Shown here: positions 1 to 8,377 of the stretch, one piece after another
Layout of the letters: every line of letters begins with the position of its first letter
Numbering within the stretch: the stretch's first letter is position 1
Assembly (NCBI GenBank): GCA_020444165.1
Contig: JAHLLK010000020.1
Coordinates: 15,867-79,866, forward strand
Source: Deltaproteobacteria bacterium
GTDB lineage: Bacteria > Desulfobacterota > Desulfarculia > Desulfarculales > Desulfarculaceae
DNA: 64,000 nt
Direction: 5' to 3'
Position numbers and translations under genes: made by a program
Notes under the pieces: generated by a model
Told to the model about the DNA's origin: nothing
Database searches by the model: none
The model's input: only the letters and a program-made list of their open reading frames with translations

Positions 1-1
1 G

Positions 2-1015
2 GCGGCCCGGGGTTGGCTCACCGGCCGGGGGGCGCCGCTGCAGGCCTTTCTGGTGCTCACCCACCGCTGCAACGGCTCTTGCCTGTATTGCGGCCTGCCG
101 CGGTTGGGCACCCCGGACCTGCCGGTGGAGGCCTGGCGAGACCTGGCGGACCAACTGGCCGCCCTGGGCTGCCGCCGGGCCACCCTGTTGGGCGGCGAGC
201 CCCTGCTTTACGCGGGAGTGGGCCGCCTGGCGGCGCGGCTCCGGGAGCGGGGCATCGCCGTGAACCTCACTTCCAACGGCCGCCTGGCGCCCCGCCGGCC
301 CGAGGTGCTCCGGCGGCTGGACTCCCTGGTCCTCTCCCTGGACGCCGCGGGCCCGGCCAACGACCTGGTGCGGGGAGAAGGGGCCTACGCCGCGGTGCTG
401 GCCGCCCTGGAGGCCGCCCGGGCCCACGGGGTGCCGGTGAAGCTCAACGCCGTGTTGAGCGCGGCCAACGGGCCGCACCTGGACGGGCTCCTGGCCTTTG
501 CCGCGGCGCGCCGCCTGCCCCTGGCCGTGGGGGTGGTGCGCTCCGGCGATCCGGTGTTGTGGGGCCGGGCCCGGGAGGTGAAGCCCCCGGACCGGGAGAT
601 CCGGCGGCTGCTCGTCCGCCTGGCCCGGGAAGCGGTGGGCAACCCCTGGCTGGTGTACTCCCCGCGTTCCTTTCTCCTGGCCGCCCGCTGGCCGGACTAC
701 GGGGTGGACTGTCTCGCCCAGGGGCAGAGCCTCTGGGGCGTGCCGGCCGGAGAGCTTTCGCCGCCCTGCGCGGCCGGGCGCTGGTACTTCACCATCGACC
801 CCCAGGGCCGGGTCAGCCCCTGCTGCGTGCACCAGGGGCGGCCGGACAATCCCTCGGCCCTGGAGCTGGGCCTGGCGCGGGCCTGGCGCCTGGCCGGAGA
901 GCACGACTGCCGGGCCTGCTACTCGCCCTGCCTTCTGGAGCAGAATTTCCTCTACGCCGGGCACCCGGTGGTGCTGCATAGCTTCCTGCGCCGGCATCTC
1001 CGCCGGATGGTGTGA
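2..1015 (+). CDS. Radical SAM protein with Cys-rich C-terminus (5' partial)
   Basis: The reading frame is open from the first bases of the window, so the true start lies outside; a GTG at 53 is in frame but falls just before the cluster motif and leaves no N-terminal strand. The protein carries the radical SAM motif CNGSCLYC (CX3CX2C), which binds a [4Fe-4S] cluster that cleaves S-adenosylmethionine. This is followed by LLGGEPLL (the GGE motif) and LTSNGRL, as in the family barrel. The last 80 residues hold further cysteines (SPCC, CRACYSPC) that resemble a SPASM/twitch auxiliary-cluster domain, as in enzymes that modify peptides or mature other enzymes. The substrate cannot be told from sequence. 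The gene ends 29 bases from the convergent transporter gene. Confidence 0.85.
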   Translation, partial: AARGWLTGRGAPLQAFLVLTHRCNGSCLYCGLPRLGTPDLPVEAWRDLADQLAALGCRRATLLGGEPLLYAGVGRLAARLRERGIAVNLTSNGRLAPRRPEVLRRLDSLVLSLDAAGPANDLVRGEGAYAAVLAALEAARAHGVPVKLNAVLSAANGPHLDGLLAFAAARRLPLAVGVVRSGDPVLWGRAREVKPPDREIRRLLVRLAREAVGNPWLVYSPRSFLLAARWPDYGVDCLAQGQSLWGVPAGELSPPCAAGRWYFTIDPQGRVSPCCVHQGRPDNPSALELGLARAWRLAGEHDCRACYSPCLLEQNFLYAGHPVVLHSFLRRHLRRMV

Positions 1016-1044
1016 GACGGGCCGCGGGTCCGGGGCGTGAGGGG

Positions 1045-2025
1045 TCAACCCTGGGAGGCGGTGGTTGGGGGAGGCGTGGGGCGGCGGGCCCAGCGGGTGG
1101 CGATGAGGCCGTCCAGGAAGATGTGCACCGGGTGGAACACCACCGGCACCAGGACGGACAGGGGATAGTCCCGGGCCAGGGCCAGGGACCACACGGCCAC
1201 GGCCAGGGGCAATGTCTTCTGGGAGGTGACGATGGCCACCGCGCGGGACAAGGGCTCGGCCAGCCGCCAGACCCAACGCGATCCGGCGTAGGCCAGGACC
1301 AAGAGCGCCAAGTGCCCCAGGGCGGCCGCCCCGGCCAGGAGCAGGAAGTCGGTCACCGGCAGGGCGGCCAGGCGGGAGCTCTCGGCCGCGGTGGAAGCGT
1401 AGATGATGAGCACCATGGCCAGCACCGGCAAATGGCGGGCCAAGGGGCCCAGGGCCCGCACCGCCCCGGGCCAGCGCCGGGCCGCCAGCCGCCCGGCCAC
1501 GGCCGGCAGGAGCACCAGGAGGCAGAGCTTGGTGAGAAGCTCTCCGGTGTCCAGGCTCACCCGGGCCCCCAGGCTGAACTCCAGCACCAGGGGCAGGCTG
1601 AACACCGCGGCCAGGTTCAGCCCCACGGCCAGGAGGAGCGCCGCGCCCAGGTCGCCCCCGGCCCGGCCGGCGATCACCGCCCCCGAGACCAGGGTGGGGG
1701 CCATGGCCAGGGTCAGGACCATGCCGATGCGGTAGTCCGGGGGGCCGGGCAGGAAGTGCAGGGCCAAGAGCCCCAGGGCCGGCCCGGCCACTTGGCTGAC
1801 CAGGAAACCCCACACAAAAGCCCGGCCCAGGCCCCGGGATTCGCCGCCGGTGGGGCGCGACCAGGCCAGGCCCTGGCACACGAAGATGGCGATCAAGAGC
1901 GGCGCGGCCACGCCGCGGGCCGAGAGCCACCCCCCCGGCTCGGGCCAGGCCCAGGCCAGGAGGAGGCCCGCGGCGATGGCCAGCATCAGGAAATTGTCCT
2001 TTACCAGTCGCCAAAAGGCCTGCAC
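1045..2025 (-). CDS. SBF-like (bile acid:sodium symporter superfamily) membrane transporter
   Basis: Predicted 326-residue inner-membrane protein made almost entirely of hydrophobic segments (about nine to ten), fitting the BART/SBF fold. The segment IVTSQKTLPLAVAVWSL matches the conserved TSQKTLP region of the SBF-like family (PF13593, YfeH type), and LAMAPTLVSGAVI matches the earlier crossover region. Family members are sodium-coupled or proton-coupled solute carriers; the substrate is unknown here. The frame is open far upstream, but I choose the GTG at 2025, which follows an AGGGAGAGG ribosome-binding sequence and gives the usual length. It is divergent from the MFS gene across about 270 bases that must hold both promoters. 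Confidence is good for the family, low for the substrate. Confidence 0.85.
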   Translation of the reverse strand: MQAFWRLVKDNFLMLAIAAGLLLAWAWPEPGGWLSARGVAAPLLIAIFVCQGLAWSRPTGGESRGLGRAFVWGFLVSQVAGPALGLLALHFLPGPPDYRIGMVLTLAMAPTLVSGAVIAGRAGGDLGAALLLAVGLNLAAVFSLPLVLEFSLGARVSLDTGELLTKLCLLVLLPAVAGRLAARRWPGAVRALGPLARHLPVLAMVLIIYASTAAESSRLAALPVTDFLLLAGAAALGHLALLVLAYAGSRWVWRLAEPLSRAVAIVTSQKTLPLAVAVWSLALARDYPLSVLVPVVFHPVHIFLDGLIATRWARRPTPPPTTASQG

Positions 2026-2293
2026 GTTCCTCTCCCTGGCTGGGTCCCGGCGCGGCGCCGGGAGTCTCCGGCATACTACCCCCGGGGCCGGGCGTCCGGC
2101 AAGCCGGCCCGGGCCGGCGGGGGCTCCGAGCAGGGCCGCCGGCGGGCCGGCAGCCCCGGACCCCCGGCCGGGGGACCGGCCCCGTGCCGGTGGATAGTGG
2201 ACAAACCCCGTATCCGGGTATAAAAATTTTCTCTTTGTGTACTTGTACGCGGCCGGGGCCCCCGGCCGGAACCCCTTGCCTCCGGAGCCTCTC

Positions 2294-3508
2294 ATGCCCG
2301 AAGCGATGGAACAGAACGAAAAAAACATCCTGGTGGTCACCTGTTTCGGCCATTTCGTCTGCCACTTCAACATGTTGGTTTTCCCGGCCCTGGTGCTGCC
2401 CTTGACCTTGACCAGCGGGCTGGACATCGCCGGGGTGCTGGGGCTCTCCTTCTGGATGTACCTCCTGTTCGGGATCACCGCCCTGCCCTGGGGCCTGGTG
2501 GCCGACCGCTGGGCCCCCCGGCCCTTGATGATGCTCATGTTCCTGGGGGCCGGGCTTTCGTCCCTGGCCGCCGCCTGGCTGGTGGACCAGCCGGACCAGT
2601 TCAGCCTGGCCCTGGCCGGCATCGGCCTGTTCAGCGGCATCTACCACCCCGCCGGCCTGGGGCTCATCAGCAAGAGCGTCCGCCGGGTGGCCATGGCCAT
2701 GGGCTACAACGGCATCTTCGGCAACCTGGGCCTGGCCACCGCGCCGCTGATGGCCGGCATCATGAACTGGGTGGGCGGTCCCCGGGCGGCCTATGTGGCC
2801 CTGGGGCTCGTCAACCTGGGCGGCCTGGTGCTGATGTTCAAGGCCCCGCCGGTGGAGGTGAAGCTGAACAGCGTGGGCAACGCCTCCAAGAACGGCGGCC
2901 TGTGGACGCCCTTCCTGGTGCTCTTGGTGGCCATGATGCTGGGCGGGGTGGCCTACCGGGGCTCCAGCGTGATCATGCCCACCCTCTTGCAGCTGAAAAG
3001 CCCGCAGATCATCGGCTTCCTGGAAGGGCTGTGGCCCGGTCACCTGCCGGCCAACCTGGTGGCCACCATCATCACCAGCGTGCTGTACGCCCTGGGCATG
3101 GTGGGCCAGTACGTGGGCGGCCGCACCGGGGAGCGCTTCGACCCCCGCCTGGGCTACTTCTGGTTCCACCTGGCGGCCATCGCCCCGGCCATGCTCATGG
3201 GCCTGGCTTCGGACTGGACCCTGTCGGGCCTGGGCATCCTGTATCTGTTCTTCCTCCTGGGCATGCAGCCCATGGAGAACACCCTGGTGGCCCGGCTCTC
3301 CCCGGACGCCTGGCGGCATTCGGCCTATGGGCTCAAGTTCGTGTTCACCTTCGGGGTGGGCTCCCTGGCCGTCAAAGGCGTGGGCTGGGTGCAGCAGGCC
3401 TGGGGCTTGGAGTGGGTCTTCCCCTGCCTGGGCGTGGTGTCCATCGGCATCGTGGCCGCGGTGGCGGTGCTCCTGAAGCTGACCCGGCCGGTGGAGAAGA
3501 CTTCCTGA
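2294..3508 (+). CDS. MFS transporter, fosmidomycin-resistance (Fsr)-like
   Basis: Predicted 404-residue major facilitator permease with about 12 membrane segments. GLVADRWAPRPLM matches the MFS motif A loop between helices 2 and 3. HFVCHFNMLVFPAL near the N-terminus and GIYHPAGLGLIS in the middle are typical of the fosmidomycin-resistance/Fsr-like branch, whose members export drugs or small metabolites by proton antiport. I choose ATG 2294, which has GGAG six bases upstream, over an earlier in-frame ATG at 2237 that lies in the leader. It stands alone, divergent from the SBF-like gene and 50 bases before the next gene, so it is probably monocistronic or leads the two small unknown genes that follow. 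Confidence 0.85.
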   Translation: MPEAMEQNEKNILVVTCFGHFVCHFNMLVFPALVLPLTLTSGLDIAGVLGLSFWMYLLFGITALPWGLVADRWAPRPLMMLMFLGAGLSSLAAAWLVDQPDQFSLALAGIGLFSGIYHPAGLGLISKSVRRVAMAMGYNGIFGNLGLATAPLMAGIMNWVGGPRAAYVALGLVNLGGLVLMFKAPPVEVKLNSVGNASKNGGLWTPFLVLLVAMMLGGVAYRGSSVIMPTLLQLKSPQIIGFLEGLWPGHLPANLVATIITSVLYALGMVGQYVGGRTGERFDPRLGYFWFHLAAIAPAMLMGLASDWTLSGLGILYLFFLLGMQPMENTLVARLSPDAWRHSAYGLKFVFTFGVGSLAVKGVGWVQQAWGLEWVFPCLGVVSIGIVAAVAVLLKLTRPVEKTS

Positions 3509-3558
3509 GGAGAATCTCCCGGCTTTTCTCCTGGCGGGCCAGCGGTTAAAATCCCGGT

Positions 3559-4224
3559 ATGGCTTGTTGTACCCGCCAGCGGCGCCTCGGGCGGCGGTGG
3601 GGCCGGGCCGGGTCCCCCCTGGCTTGGGCCCTGGCTTGGGCCTTGGCTTGGGCCGGGGGCCTCACGGCGCTCCCCGGAGCCTCGGCCGGCCCCGCGCCGG
3701 GCGAACTGGTGCCGCCGGCCGAGGAGCGGGAGATCCTGGCCGGGGTGCGGGCCGGCCGCCTGGGCGCCCAGGAGCTCTTGCAGCGAGCCGAACGGCTCAG
3801 TTATTGGCAAAAGCTGCAACTCTATTACTACTCCCTGGCCCTGGCCCCGTATTTCGAGGGCCTGGAGGAGGCCATCCGCGCCCTGGCCCGCACGGACCCG
3901 GCCCGCCCCAGGGAAGTCGCTCAGACCCTGGACCTTTTGGCCGCCAGCTTGGCACGCTGCCGGGCGCGACTCGCGGCCTCCGGCCGGGAAGAAGCGGACC
4001 ATGACTGGGTCCGCGGCCTGGCCGGGCTGGTGTTTCTGGATCACGACTGGCGGCGCAGGGTGCGCGAGCAGCACAAGGACGAAATCAAGAACCCCTACGA
4101 CCTGGTCAAACTGCTGGACTGCCTGGACGCCCACTTGAACGGACCGGCCCCCGGCGGCCCGCAGGCCTGCCAGCCCTGGGCGCTGCCGGCTGAACCGGCC
4201 GGGGAAGAGGATAGACATGACTGA
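3559..4224 (+). CDS. Hypothetical exported protein
   Basis: Not recognised. The 221-residue product starts with an arginine-rich N-region and a hydrophobic stretch containing LAWALAWALAWA, encoded by three near-identical 12-base repeats. This is followed by an Ala-X-Ala-like cleavage site near residue 42, so it looks like a Sec signal peptide. The mature part is helical and charged, with EILAGVRAGRLGAQELL and a WQKLQLYYYSLALAPYF patch, and it has no transmembrane segment. The reading frame has the strong third-position GC bias of its neighbours. There is no clear ribosome-binding site before ATG 3559. It overlaps the next gene by eight bases, so the two are probably translated together. Confidence 0.65.
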   Translation: MACCTRQRRLGRRWGRAGSPLAWALAWALAWAGGLTALPGASAGPAPGELVPPAEEREILAGVRAGRLGAQELLQRAERLSYWQKLQLYYYSLALAPYFEGLEEAIRALARTDPARPREVAQTLDLLAASLARCRARLAASGREEADHDWVRGLAGLVFLDHDWRRRVREQHKDEIKNPYDLVKLLDCLDAHLNGPAPGGPQACQPWALPAEPAGEEDRHD

Positions 4225-4495
4225 TGGCAAGGACGGCCCCACCTCCTTTCTGCCCCCCGGCCTGACCCCGGAGGACGCCGCCCGCCTGGCCGAGGCGGAA
4301 GAAGAAACCGCGGCGGCGGTCCAGCGCCAAGCGGACCTGGCCCGGCAGGTGCGTGAGCTCCTGGAGCGGGAGGCGGCCGACGGCGTGTCCCGGGCCAAGG
4401 AGATCCATGCCCTGAAGCATGAGCGCCAGATGCTGGCCACCCAAATCCAGCACTTGAAGGTGCAGGCCAACCATATCCGCTACGGCCTGGGTTAG
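4217..4495 (+). CDS. Hypothetical small coiled-coil protein
   Basis: Not recognised. The 92-residue product has a short proline-containing N-terminus and then a nearly continuous charged helix (EDAARLAEAEEETAAAV to HLKVQANHIRY), with heptad-like spacing of Leu, Ala and Val that suggests a coiled coil. There is no signal peptide and no cysteine. It overlaps the upstream exported-protein gene by eight bases and is followed at once by a copy of hairpin element A, which marks the 3' end of this small transcription unit. It could be a cytosolic partner of the exported protein, but that is only inferred from coupling. Confidence 0.6.
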   Translation: MTDGKDGPTSFLPPGLTPEDAARLAEAEEETAAAVQRQADLARQVRELLEREAADGVSRAKEIHALKHERQMLATQIQHLKVQANHIRYGLG

Positions 4496-4503
4496 GCGAT
4501 TGT

Positions 4504-4560
4504 CGGAGGAAGGGGAAGATGTGGGGGGAACCCCCACACCCCCCATCCCCCAAAAAACTC
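4504..4560 (+). repeat. Element A, copy 1 (short form)
   Basis: Begins nine bases after the stop codon at 4495. It has the family flanks GGGGAAGATGTGGGGGG and CCCCCATCCCCCAAAAAACT, but lacks the central CCCCTTTTTG/CAAAAAGGGG part, leaving a short GGGG/CCCC hairpin. It reads in the direction of the gene it follows. Confidence 0.75.
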
Positions 4561-4639
4561 CCAGCCTGCGTCAGCCCCATCCAGCTCCCACCCCCCAATC
4601 CGGTTTCCCCGGCCGGGCGTTTCGCGGTAGGCTGAAAGG

Positions 4640-4985
4640 AGCCAGCCCGGATATTTCATGGAGGCCGGGTGGCTCGGTGGTCAACTAACCCGGATATTTC
4701 ATGGGGCCCGGGTGGCTACCTCGACAACAGACTGATATGGTTCAGGTATTAAACTGACATTCTCTGATTTGGCGGGTCACGTTTTGTCACCTGGACCGGC
4801 ACCGCCAGAAAGCGGCCGGCAAGGCGACGGACAAGCGACAGCCGAGAGGCGTAGCCAAAGCTACGCCCTGGTTGGAGCGATGTCCGTGGGCGCAGCCGGC
4901 GGGCATCTGGCGCAGCCGGCGGGCATCTGGCGCAGCCGGATGCCCGGTCTTCATGAAATGTGCAGGCTACCCCTGGCGCGGAAGG
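4640..4985 (+). repeat. Repeat family B, copy 1
   Basis: Fills most of the 494-base gap between 4495 and 4990. It opens with two copies of CCGGATATTTCATGG (near 4648 and 4690). It continues through a region shared with the copies at 10440, 33096 and 53178 (GACCGGCAC, GGCAAGGCGACGGACAAGCG, GGCGTAG, GGTTGGAGCGA). It ends in a 20-base unit, GGCGCAGCCGGCGGGCATCT, repeated about 2.3 times (4889-4945). The repeat runs up to the ribosome-binding site of the stress-protein gene. No gene is visible inside it. Confidence 0.8.
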
Positions 4986-4989
4986 TCAC

Positions 4990-5925
4990 ATGGACAAACA
5001 AATTCTCATCGCGGTGGACGGCTCCCGGGCCTCGGACCGGGCGCTCGATTATTTGGGGCTCATCGGAGGCCGGCTGGTCAAGGACCTCAAGGTCACGGTG
5101 CTCTACGTCATGAACCCCATCCCGCCCTTCATGCGGCGGGAGGCCGCCCACGACACGGACACCTTCCGGCGGGTGCGGGAGATGGAGTCCAAGGCCCGCA
5201 AGAAGGCTCAGGAGGTGTTGGACCTGGCCCGCAAGCGGCTGCTCGGCCACGGCATGCCCGAGGATTTCATCGAGACCAAGGCGGCGGTGCGCACTTCCGA
5301 CGCCGCCCGGGACATCCTTTTCGAGGGCGAGCACGGGCTGTACGACGCCCTGGTGCTGGGCCGCCGGGGGCTCTCCAAGACCCAGGAGCTGTTCATCGGC
5401 TCCACCACCAACACCATCGTGCAGCACGCCGAGCGCCTGCCGGTGTGGGTGGTGGGCGGCGAGGTGAAAAGCGCCCGGGTGCTCTGCGCGGTGGACGGCA
5501 GCGAGGGCGCGCTCCGGGCGGTGGACCACGTGGGCTACATGCTCGCCGGCAACCCCGAGGTCACCGTGACCCTGTTCCACGTGGGGGCAAGCCTGGCCAA
5601 CTACTGCCCCCTGGACTTCAACCAGGACCCGGACCAGGAGATCGAGGGCGACCTCATGCGCTCCGACCGGGAGTGCATGGACGATTTCTACGTGCGGGCG
5701 CTCCGGGTGCTGGAGGACCAGGGCTTCCCCCGGGGGCAGGTGGAGACCCAGACCAAGTCCGGAGTCATGGGCATCACCAAGGCCATCCTGGACGAGGTGA
5801 AGGCCGGCGGCTACGGCACCATCGTGCTGGGCCGCCGCGGCGAGAACCGCTCCTTCTTCCTGGGCCACGTCTCGGACAAGGTGCTGGCCCGGGCCGGCGA
5901 GGCCGCGGTGTGGGTGGTGGGGTGA
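4990..5925 (+). CDS. Tandem universal stress protein (two USP domains)
   Basis: The 311-residue cytosolic protein has two UspA-like domains, about residues 1-155 and 160-311. Both start with the alpha/beta nucleotide-binding strand (ILIAVDGSRASDRAL and VLCAVDGSEGALRAV). The first ends with LGRRGLSKTQELFIGSTT, which fits the GX2GX9G(S/T) ATP-binding pattern. The second has LGRRGENRSFFLGHVS, a slightly altered version. Tandem USPs of this size are common in sulfate reducers and are thought to bind ATP and protect under stress; the exact role is unknown. ATG 4990 is preceded by GGAAGG at the right distance; the frame extends upstream only into repeat B. The stop overlaps the next gene (GTGA), so the two are translationally coupled. 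Confidence 0.9.
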   Translation: MDKQILIAVDGSRASDRALDYLGLIGGRLVKDLKVTVLYVMNPIPPFMRREAAHDTDTFRRVREMESKARKKAQEVLDLARKRLLGHGMPEDFIETKAAVRTSDAARDILFEGEHGLYDALVLGRRGLSKTQELFIGSTTNTIVQHAERLPVWVVGGEVKSARVLCAVDGSEGALRAVDHVGYMLAGNPEVTVTLFHVGASLANYCPLDFNQDPDQEIEGDLMRSDRECMDDFYVRALRVLEDQGFPRGQVETQTKSGVMGITKAILDEVKAGGYGTIVLGRRGENRSFFLGHVSDKVLARAGEAAVWVVG

Positions 5926-6839
5926 TCCCTCCCCGGGAGCTGGCTCCGGGCCTGTGGCGCCTGGGTTCCTATCACCTGCCGGTGTACCTGGTGGAGGGCG
6001 CCCGGCGGGCCGCCCTGGTGGAGGTGGGCGGTTACGGCACCCCAGCCCTGGTGGCGGCCCAACTGGCCGCCACCGGAGTGCGGCCCGAGGAAGTGGGCCT
6101 GGTGGTGCTCACGCACGCCCACTCCGACCATGTGGCCGGCTGGCCGGGCCTCTTGGCCCGCTTCCCCGCGGCCCGGCTGGTGCTCACCGCCGGAGCCCAA
6201 GGCCTTTTGGCCAAGCCGGCCATCCGGGAGAGCTTCCACCGCCAGGCCGCCTTCACCGCGCCCTTGGTGGGCCAGCGGGACGGCATCGCCCCGGCCGGGG
6301 ATTGGCCGGAGAGCCTGCCCGAGCTGCCGGCCGCGCGGCTCCTCCTGGCCGCCCCCGGCCAGGAGCTGGACCTGGGCGGCGGCTCGCTGAGGCTTATGGC
6401 CGCCGCGGGCCACGACCCCGACGGGCTCACCCTGTTCCTGCCCCGGGAGCGGGCGCTTTTGTGCTCGGATTCCTGCGGCCTGGTGACCGCCGGCGGGCCG
6501 GGCATGCCGCTGTTCTTCGTCTCCCTCACGGCCTACCTGGCCCAAATGGCCGAGCTGGCCGCCCTGGACCCGGCCCACCTCTTGCCCGGCCACCAGCAGA
6601 CCCTCTCCGGCCCCGACGTGCCGGACTACCTGGGGTTGGTGCAGGGGCAGTTGGCCCGGATTCACACCCGGGTCCGGGAGCATTGCCGGGGGGGCGGGGA
6701 GGCGGCCCGGGAGGAAATGGCCGACTGGATTTTCGCCCGCTACTACCACGGCGAGATGACAGTCTATGAACCCCGCACCATCCGGGGCACCTGCAGCCTT
6801 TTGGTGCGCCGGGTGCTGGAGGCGCCGGCACTCGTGTAA
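5922..6839 (+). CDS. Metallo-beta-lactamase fold hydrolase
   Basis: The 305-residue protein has the full metal-binding set of the metallo-beta-lactamase superfamily. THAHSDH (HXHXDH) lies near residues 63-69, AAGHDPDG supplies the next histidine, LCSDSCG the bridging aspartate and LLPGHQQ the last histidine. It is therefore probably an active dinuclear zinc or iron hydrolase. The C-terminal helical extension (about residues 240-305) resembles the LACTB2/glyoxalase-II-like branch that acts on thioesters or phosphodiesters, but the substrate is not known. The GTG start at 5922 overlaps the stop of the stress-protein gene by four bases, so it is the second gene of a two-gene operon. No terminator is obvious before the his promoter. 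Confidence 0.85.
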   Translation: MIPPRELAPGLWRLGSYHLPVYLVEGARRAALVEVGGYGTPALVAAQLAATGVRPEEVGLVVLTHAHSDHVAGWPGLLARFPAARLVLTAGAQGLLAKPAIRESFHRQAAFTAPLVGQRDGIAPAGDWPESLPELPAARLLLAAPGQELDLGGGSLRLMAAAGHDPDGLTLFLPRERALLCSDSCGLVTAGGPGMPLFFVSLTAYLAQMAELAALDPAHLLPGHQQTLSGPDVPDYLGLVQGQLARIHTRVREHCRGGGEAAREEMADWIFARYYHGEMTVYEPRTIRGTCSLLVRRVLEAPALV

Positions 6840-6862
6840 CCCAGTTTTAACCGCGCCCGCCC

Positions 6863-6889
6863 TTGACAAGAATTCGCCCACGTAATAAT
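6863..6889 (+). promoter_or_regulatory. Predicted sigma-70 promoter of the his genes
   Basis: A perfect -35 box TTGACA (6863-6868) is followed after 15 bases by AATAAT (6884-6889), five of six matches to the -10 consensus. It lies in an AT-richer pocket about 100 bases before hisI. The 15-base spacer is shorter than ideal. Confidence 0.55.
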
Positions 6890-6992
6890 TAACTTGCTCT
6901 TAATCGGAAAATGGGACCATTGCCCTTCAAGTCCGGCCGGACCGGCCCGGCCGCCTATCAAGGGCGGATATTCCGCAAGGGGAGAAGACGCC

Positions 6993-7370
6993 GTGATCGA
7001 GCTGGATTTTCAAAAGACCGGGGGCCTTATTCCGGCCATCGCCCAGGACCAGGCCACCGGCGAGGTGCTGATGCTGGCCTTCATCAATCAGGAAGCCTGG
7101 GAAAAAACCTTGGCCACCGGCGAGGCCCATTACTGGTCCCGCTCCCGCCAGGAACTCTGGCACAAGGGCGGCACCAGCGGCAACGTCCAGAAGATCAAGA
7201 GCATCCTGGTGGACTGTGACGACGACACGGTCATCTACCAGGTGGAGCAGATCGGCGGCGCGGCCTGCCATACCGGCATGCGCACCTGCTTCTACCGCCG
7301 GGTGCAGGACGGCCGGCTGGTCACCGAGGGCGAGCCGGTCTTCGACCCCAAAAAGGTTTACGGCAAATAA
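6993..7370 (+). CDS. hisI: Phosphoribosyl-AMP cyclohydrolase
   Basis: The 125-residue cytosolic enzyme opens the ring of phosphoribosyl-AMP in step 3 of histidine synthesis. [17 protein letters not shown] and VDCDDDT (the aspartates bind magnesium) and [12 protein letters not shown] (zinc cysteines) are all intact. The length fits the monofunctional HisI form, with no fused HisE pyrophosphatase. I choose GTG 6993, which has GGGGAG upstream, over earlier in-frame codons that run through the promoter. It leads hisG by 47 bases in what looks like a small his operon; the other his genes are not in the window. Confidence 0.95.
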   Translation: MIELDFQKTGGLIPAIAQDQATGEVLMLAFINQEAWEKTLATGEAHYWSRSRQELWHKGGTSGNVQKIKSILVDCDDDTVIYQVEQIGGAACHTGMRTCFYRRVQDGRLVTEGEPVFDPKKVYGK

Positions 7371-7417
7371 ACGCCGCGGGCCCACGTGGCCCCGGCGTCC
7401 GGAAAGGAAACAAAGTC

Positions 7418-8293
7418 ATGAAAGAGCCCCTGAAGCTGGGCATCCCCAAAGGCAGCCTGCAAGACGCCACCATCCGGCTCTTCGCCCGGGCCGGCTGGAA
7501 GATCGGGGTCAACGGCCGCTCCTACTTCCCCGACATCGACGACCCGGACATCACCTGCAGCCTCTGCCGGGCCCAGGAGATGAGCCGCTACGTGGAGAAC
7601 GGCACCCTGGACGCCGGCATCACCGGCAAGGACTGGATCCTGGAAAACGAGTCGGTGGTGGAGTACGTGGAGGAGCTGGTCTACTCCAAGGTCTCCGCCC
7701 GCCCGGCCCGCTGGGTCCTGGCCGTGGCCAAGGACTCGGGCATCGAAAAGCCCGCCGACCTGGCCGGCAAACGGGTGGCCACGGAGATGGTGAACTTCAC
7801 CCGCCGCTACTTCGAATCCCAGGGCATCGACGTGGAAGTGCACTTCTCCTGGGGCGCCACCGAGGCCAAGGTGGTCAACGGCCTGGCCGACGCCATCGTG
7901 GAGGTCACCGAGACCGGCTCCACCATCTACGCCCACGGGCTCCGGATCATCGAAGAGCTGATGCAGTCCACCACCCAGCTCATCGCCAACCAGACCGCCT
8001 GGCAGGACGAGGAGAAAAAGGCCAAAATCCAGCAGATCGCCCTGCTTTTGAAGGGCGCCCTGGTGGCCGAGCGCCTGGTGGCCCTCAAGATGAACGTGCC
8101 CAAGATCAAGTTTCAGGACATCGTGGACGCCCTGCCCAGCCTGAACGCCCCCACCGTGGCCCCCCTGTACGGCTCGGACTGGTTCAGCGTGGAAACCGTG
8201 GTGGAAGAGAGCATCGTGCGCGACCTCATCCCCCAGCTCATGGACCGGGGCGCCGAAGGCATCATCGAGTACTCCCTGAACAAGGTGATCTAA
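7418..8293 (+). CDS. hisG: ATP phosphoribosyltransferase, long form
   Basis: The 291-residue enzyme condenses ATP with PRPP in the first committed step of histidine synthesis. [13 protein letters not shown] and the central segment [17 protein letters not shown] (PRPP loop) are diagnostic. The C-terminal 80 residues (from about [15 protein letters not shown]) form the ACT-like regulatory domain found in the long, HisZ-independent form, which is usually inhibited by histidine. ATG 7418 is preceded by GGAAAGGAAAC. It sits between hisI and an aminotransferase gene, all co-oriented. No histidine-rich leader peptide is visible upstream of hisI, so attenuation is not suggested by the sequence. Confidence 0.95.
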   Translation: MKEPLKLGIPKGSLQDATIRLFARAGWKIGVNGRSYFPDIDDPDITCSLCRAQEMSRYVENGTLDAGITGKDWILENESVVEYVEELVYSKVSARPARWVLAVAKDSGIEKPADLAGKRVATEMVNFTRRYFESQGIDVEVHFSWGATEAKVVNGLADAIVEVTETGSTIYAHGLRIIEELMQSTTQLIANQTAWQDEEKKAKIQQIALLLKGALVAERLVALKMNVPKIKFQDIVDALPSLNAPTVAPLYGSDWFSVETVVEESIVRDLIPQLMDRGAEGIIEYSLNKVI

Positions 8294-8377
8294 CCGCCGC
8301 CGGGGGGAGACCCTCCCCTCGCGGCTCAAAAAGCCGGGCCGCCCCTTCCCGCCACCCGGCCCCCGGGGACAAAAATC

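Noticed and set aside
2026..2640. N-terminal extension of the SBF-like transporter
   Set aside because: It runs antisense through the start of the MFS gene and has no family similarity; the GTG at 2025 has a strong ribosome-binding site.
4872..4989. Upstream extension of the stress-protein gene and of the overlapping frame
   Set aside because: The extension is translated repeat B; ATG 4990 has a good ribosome-binding site and matches the USP domain start.
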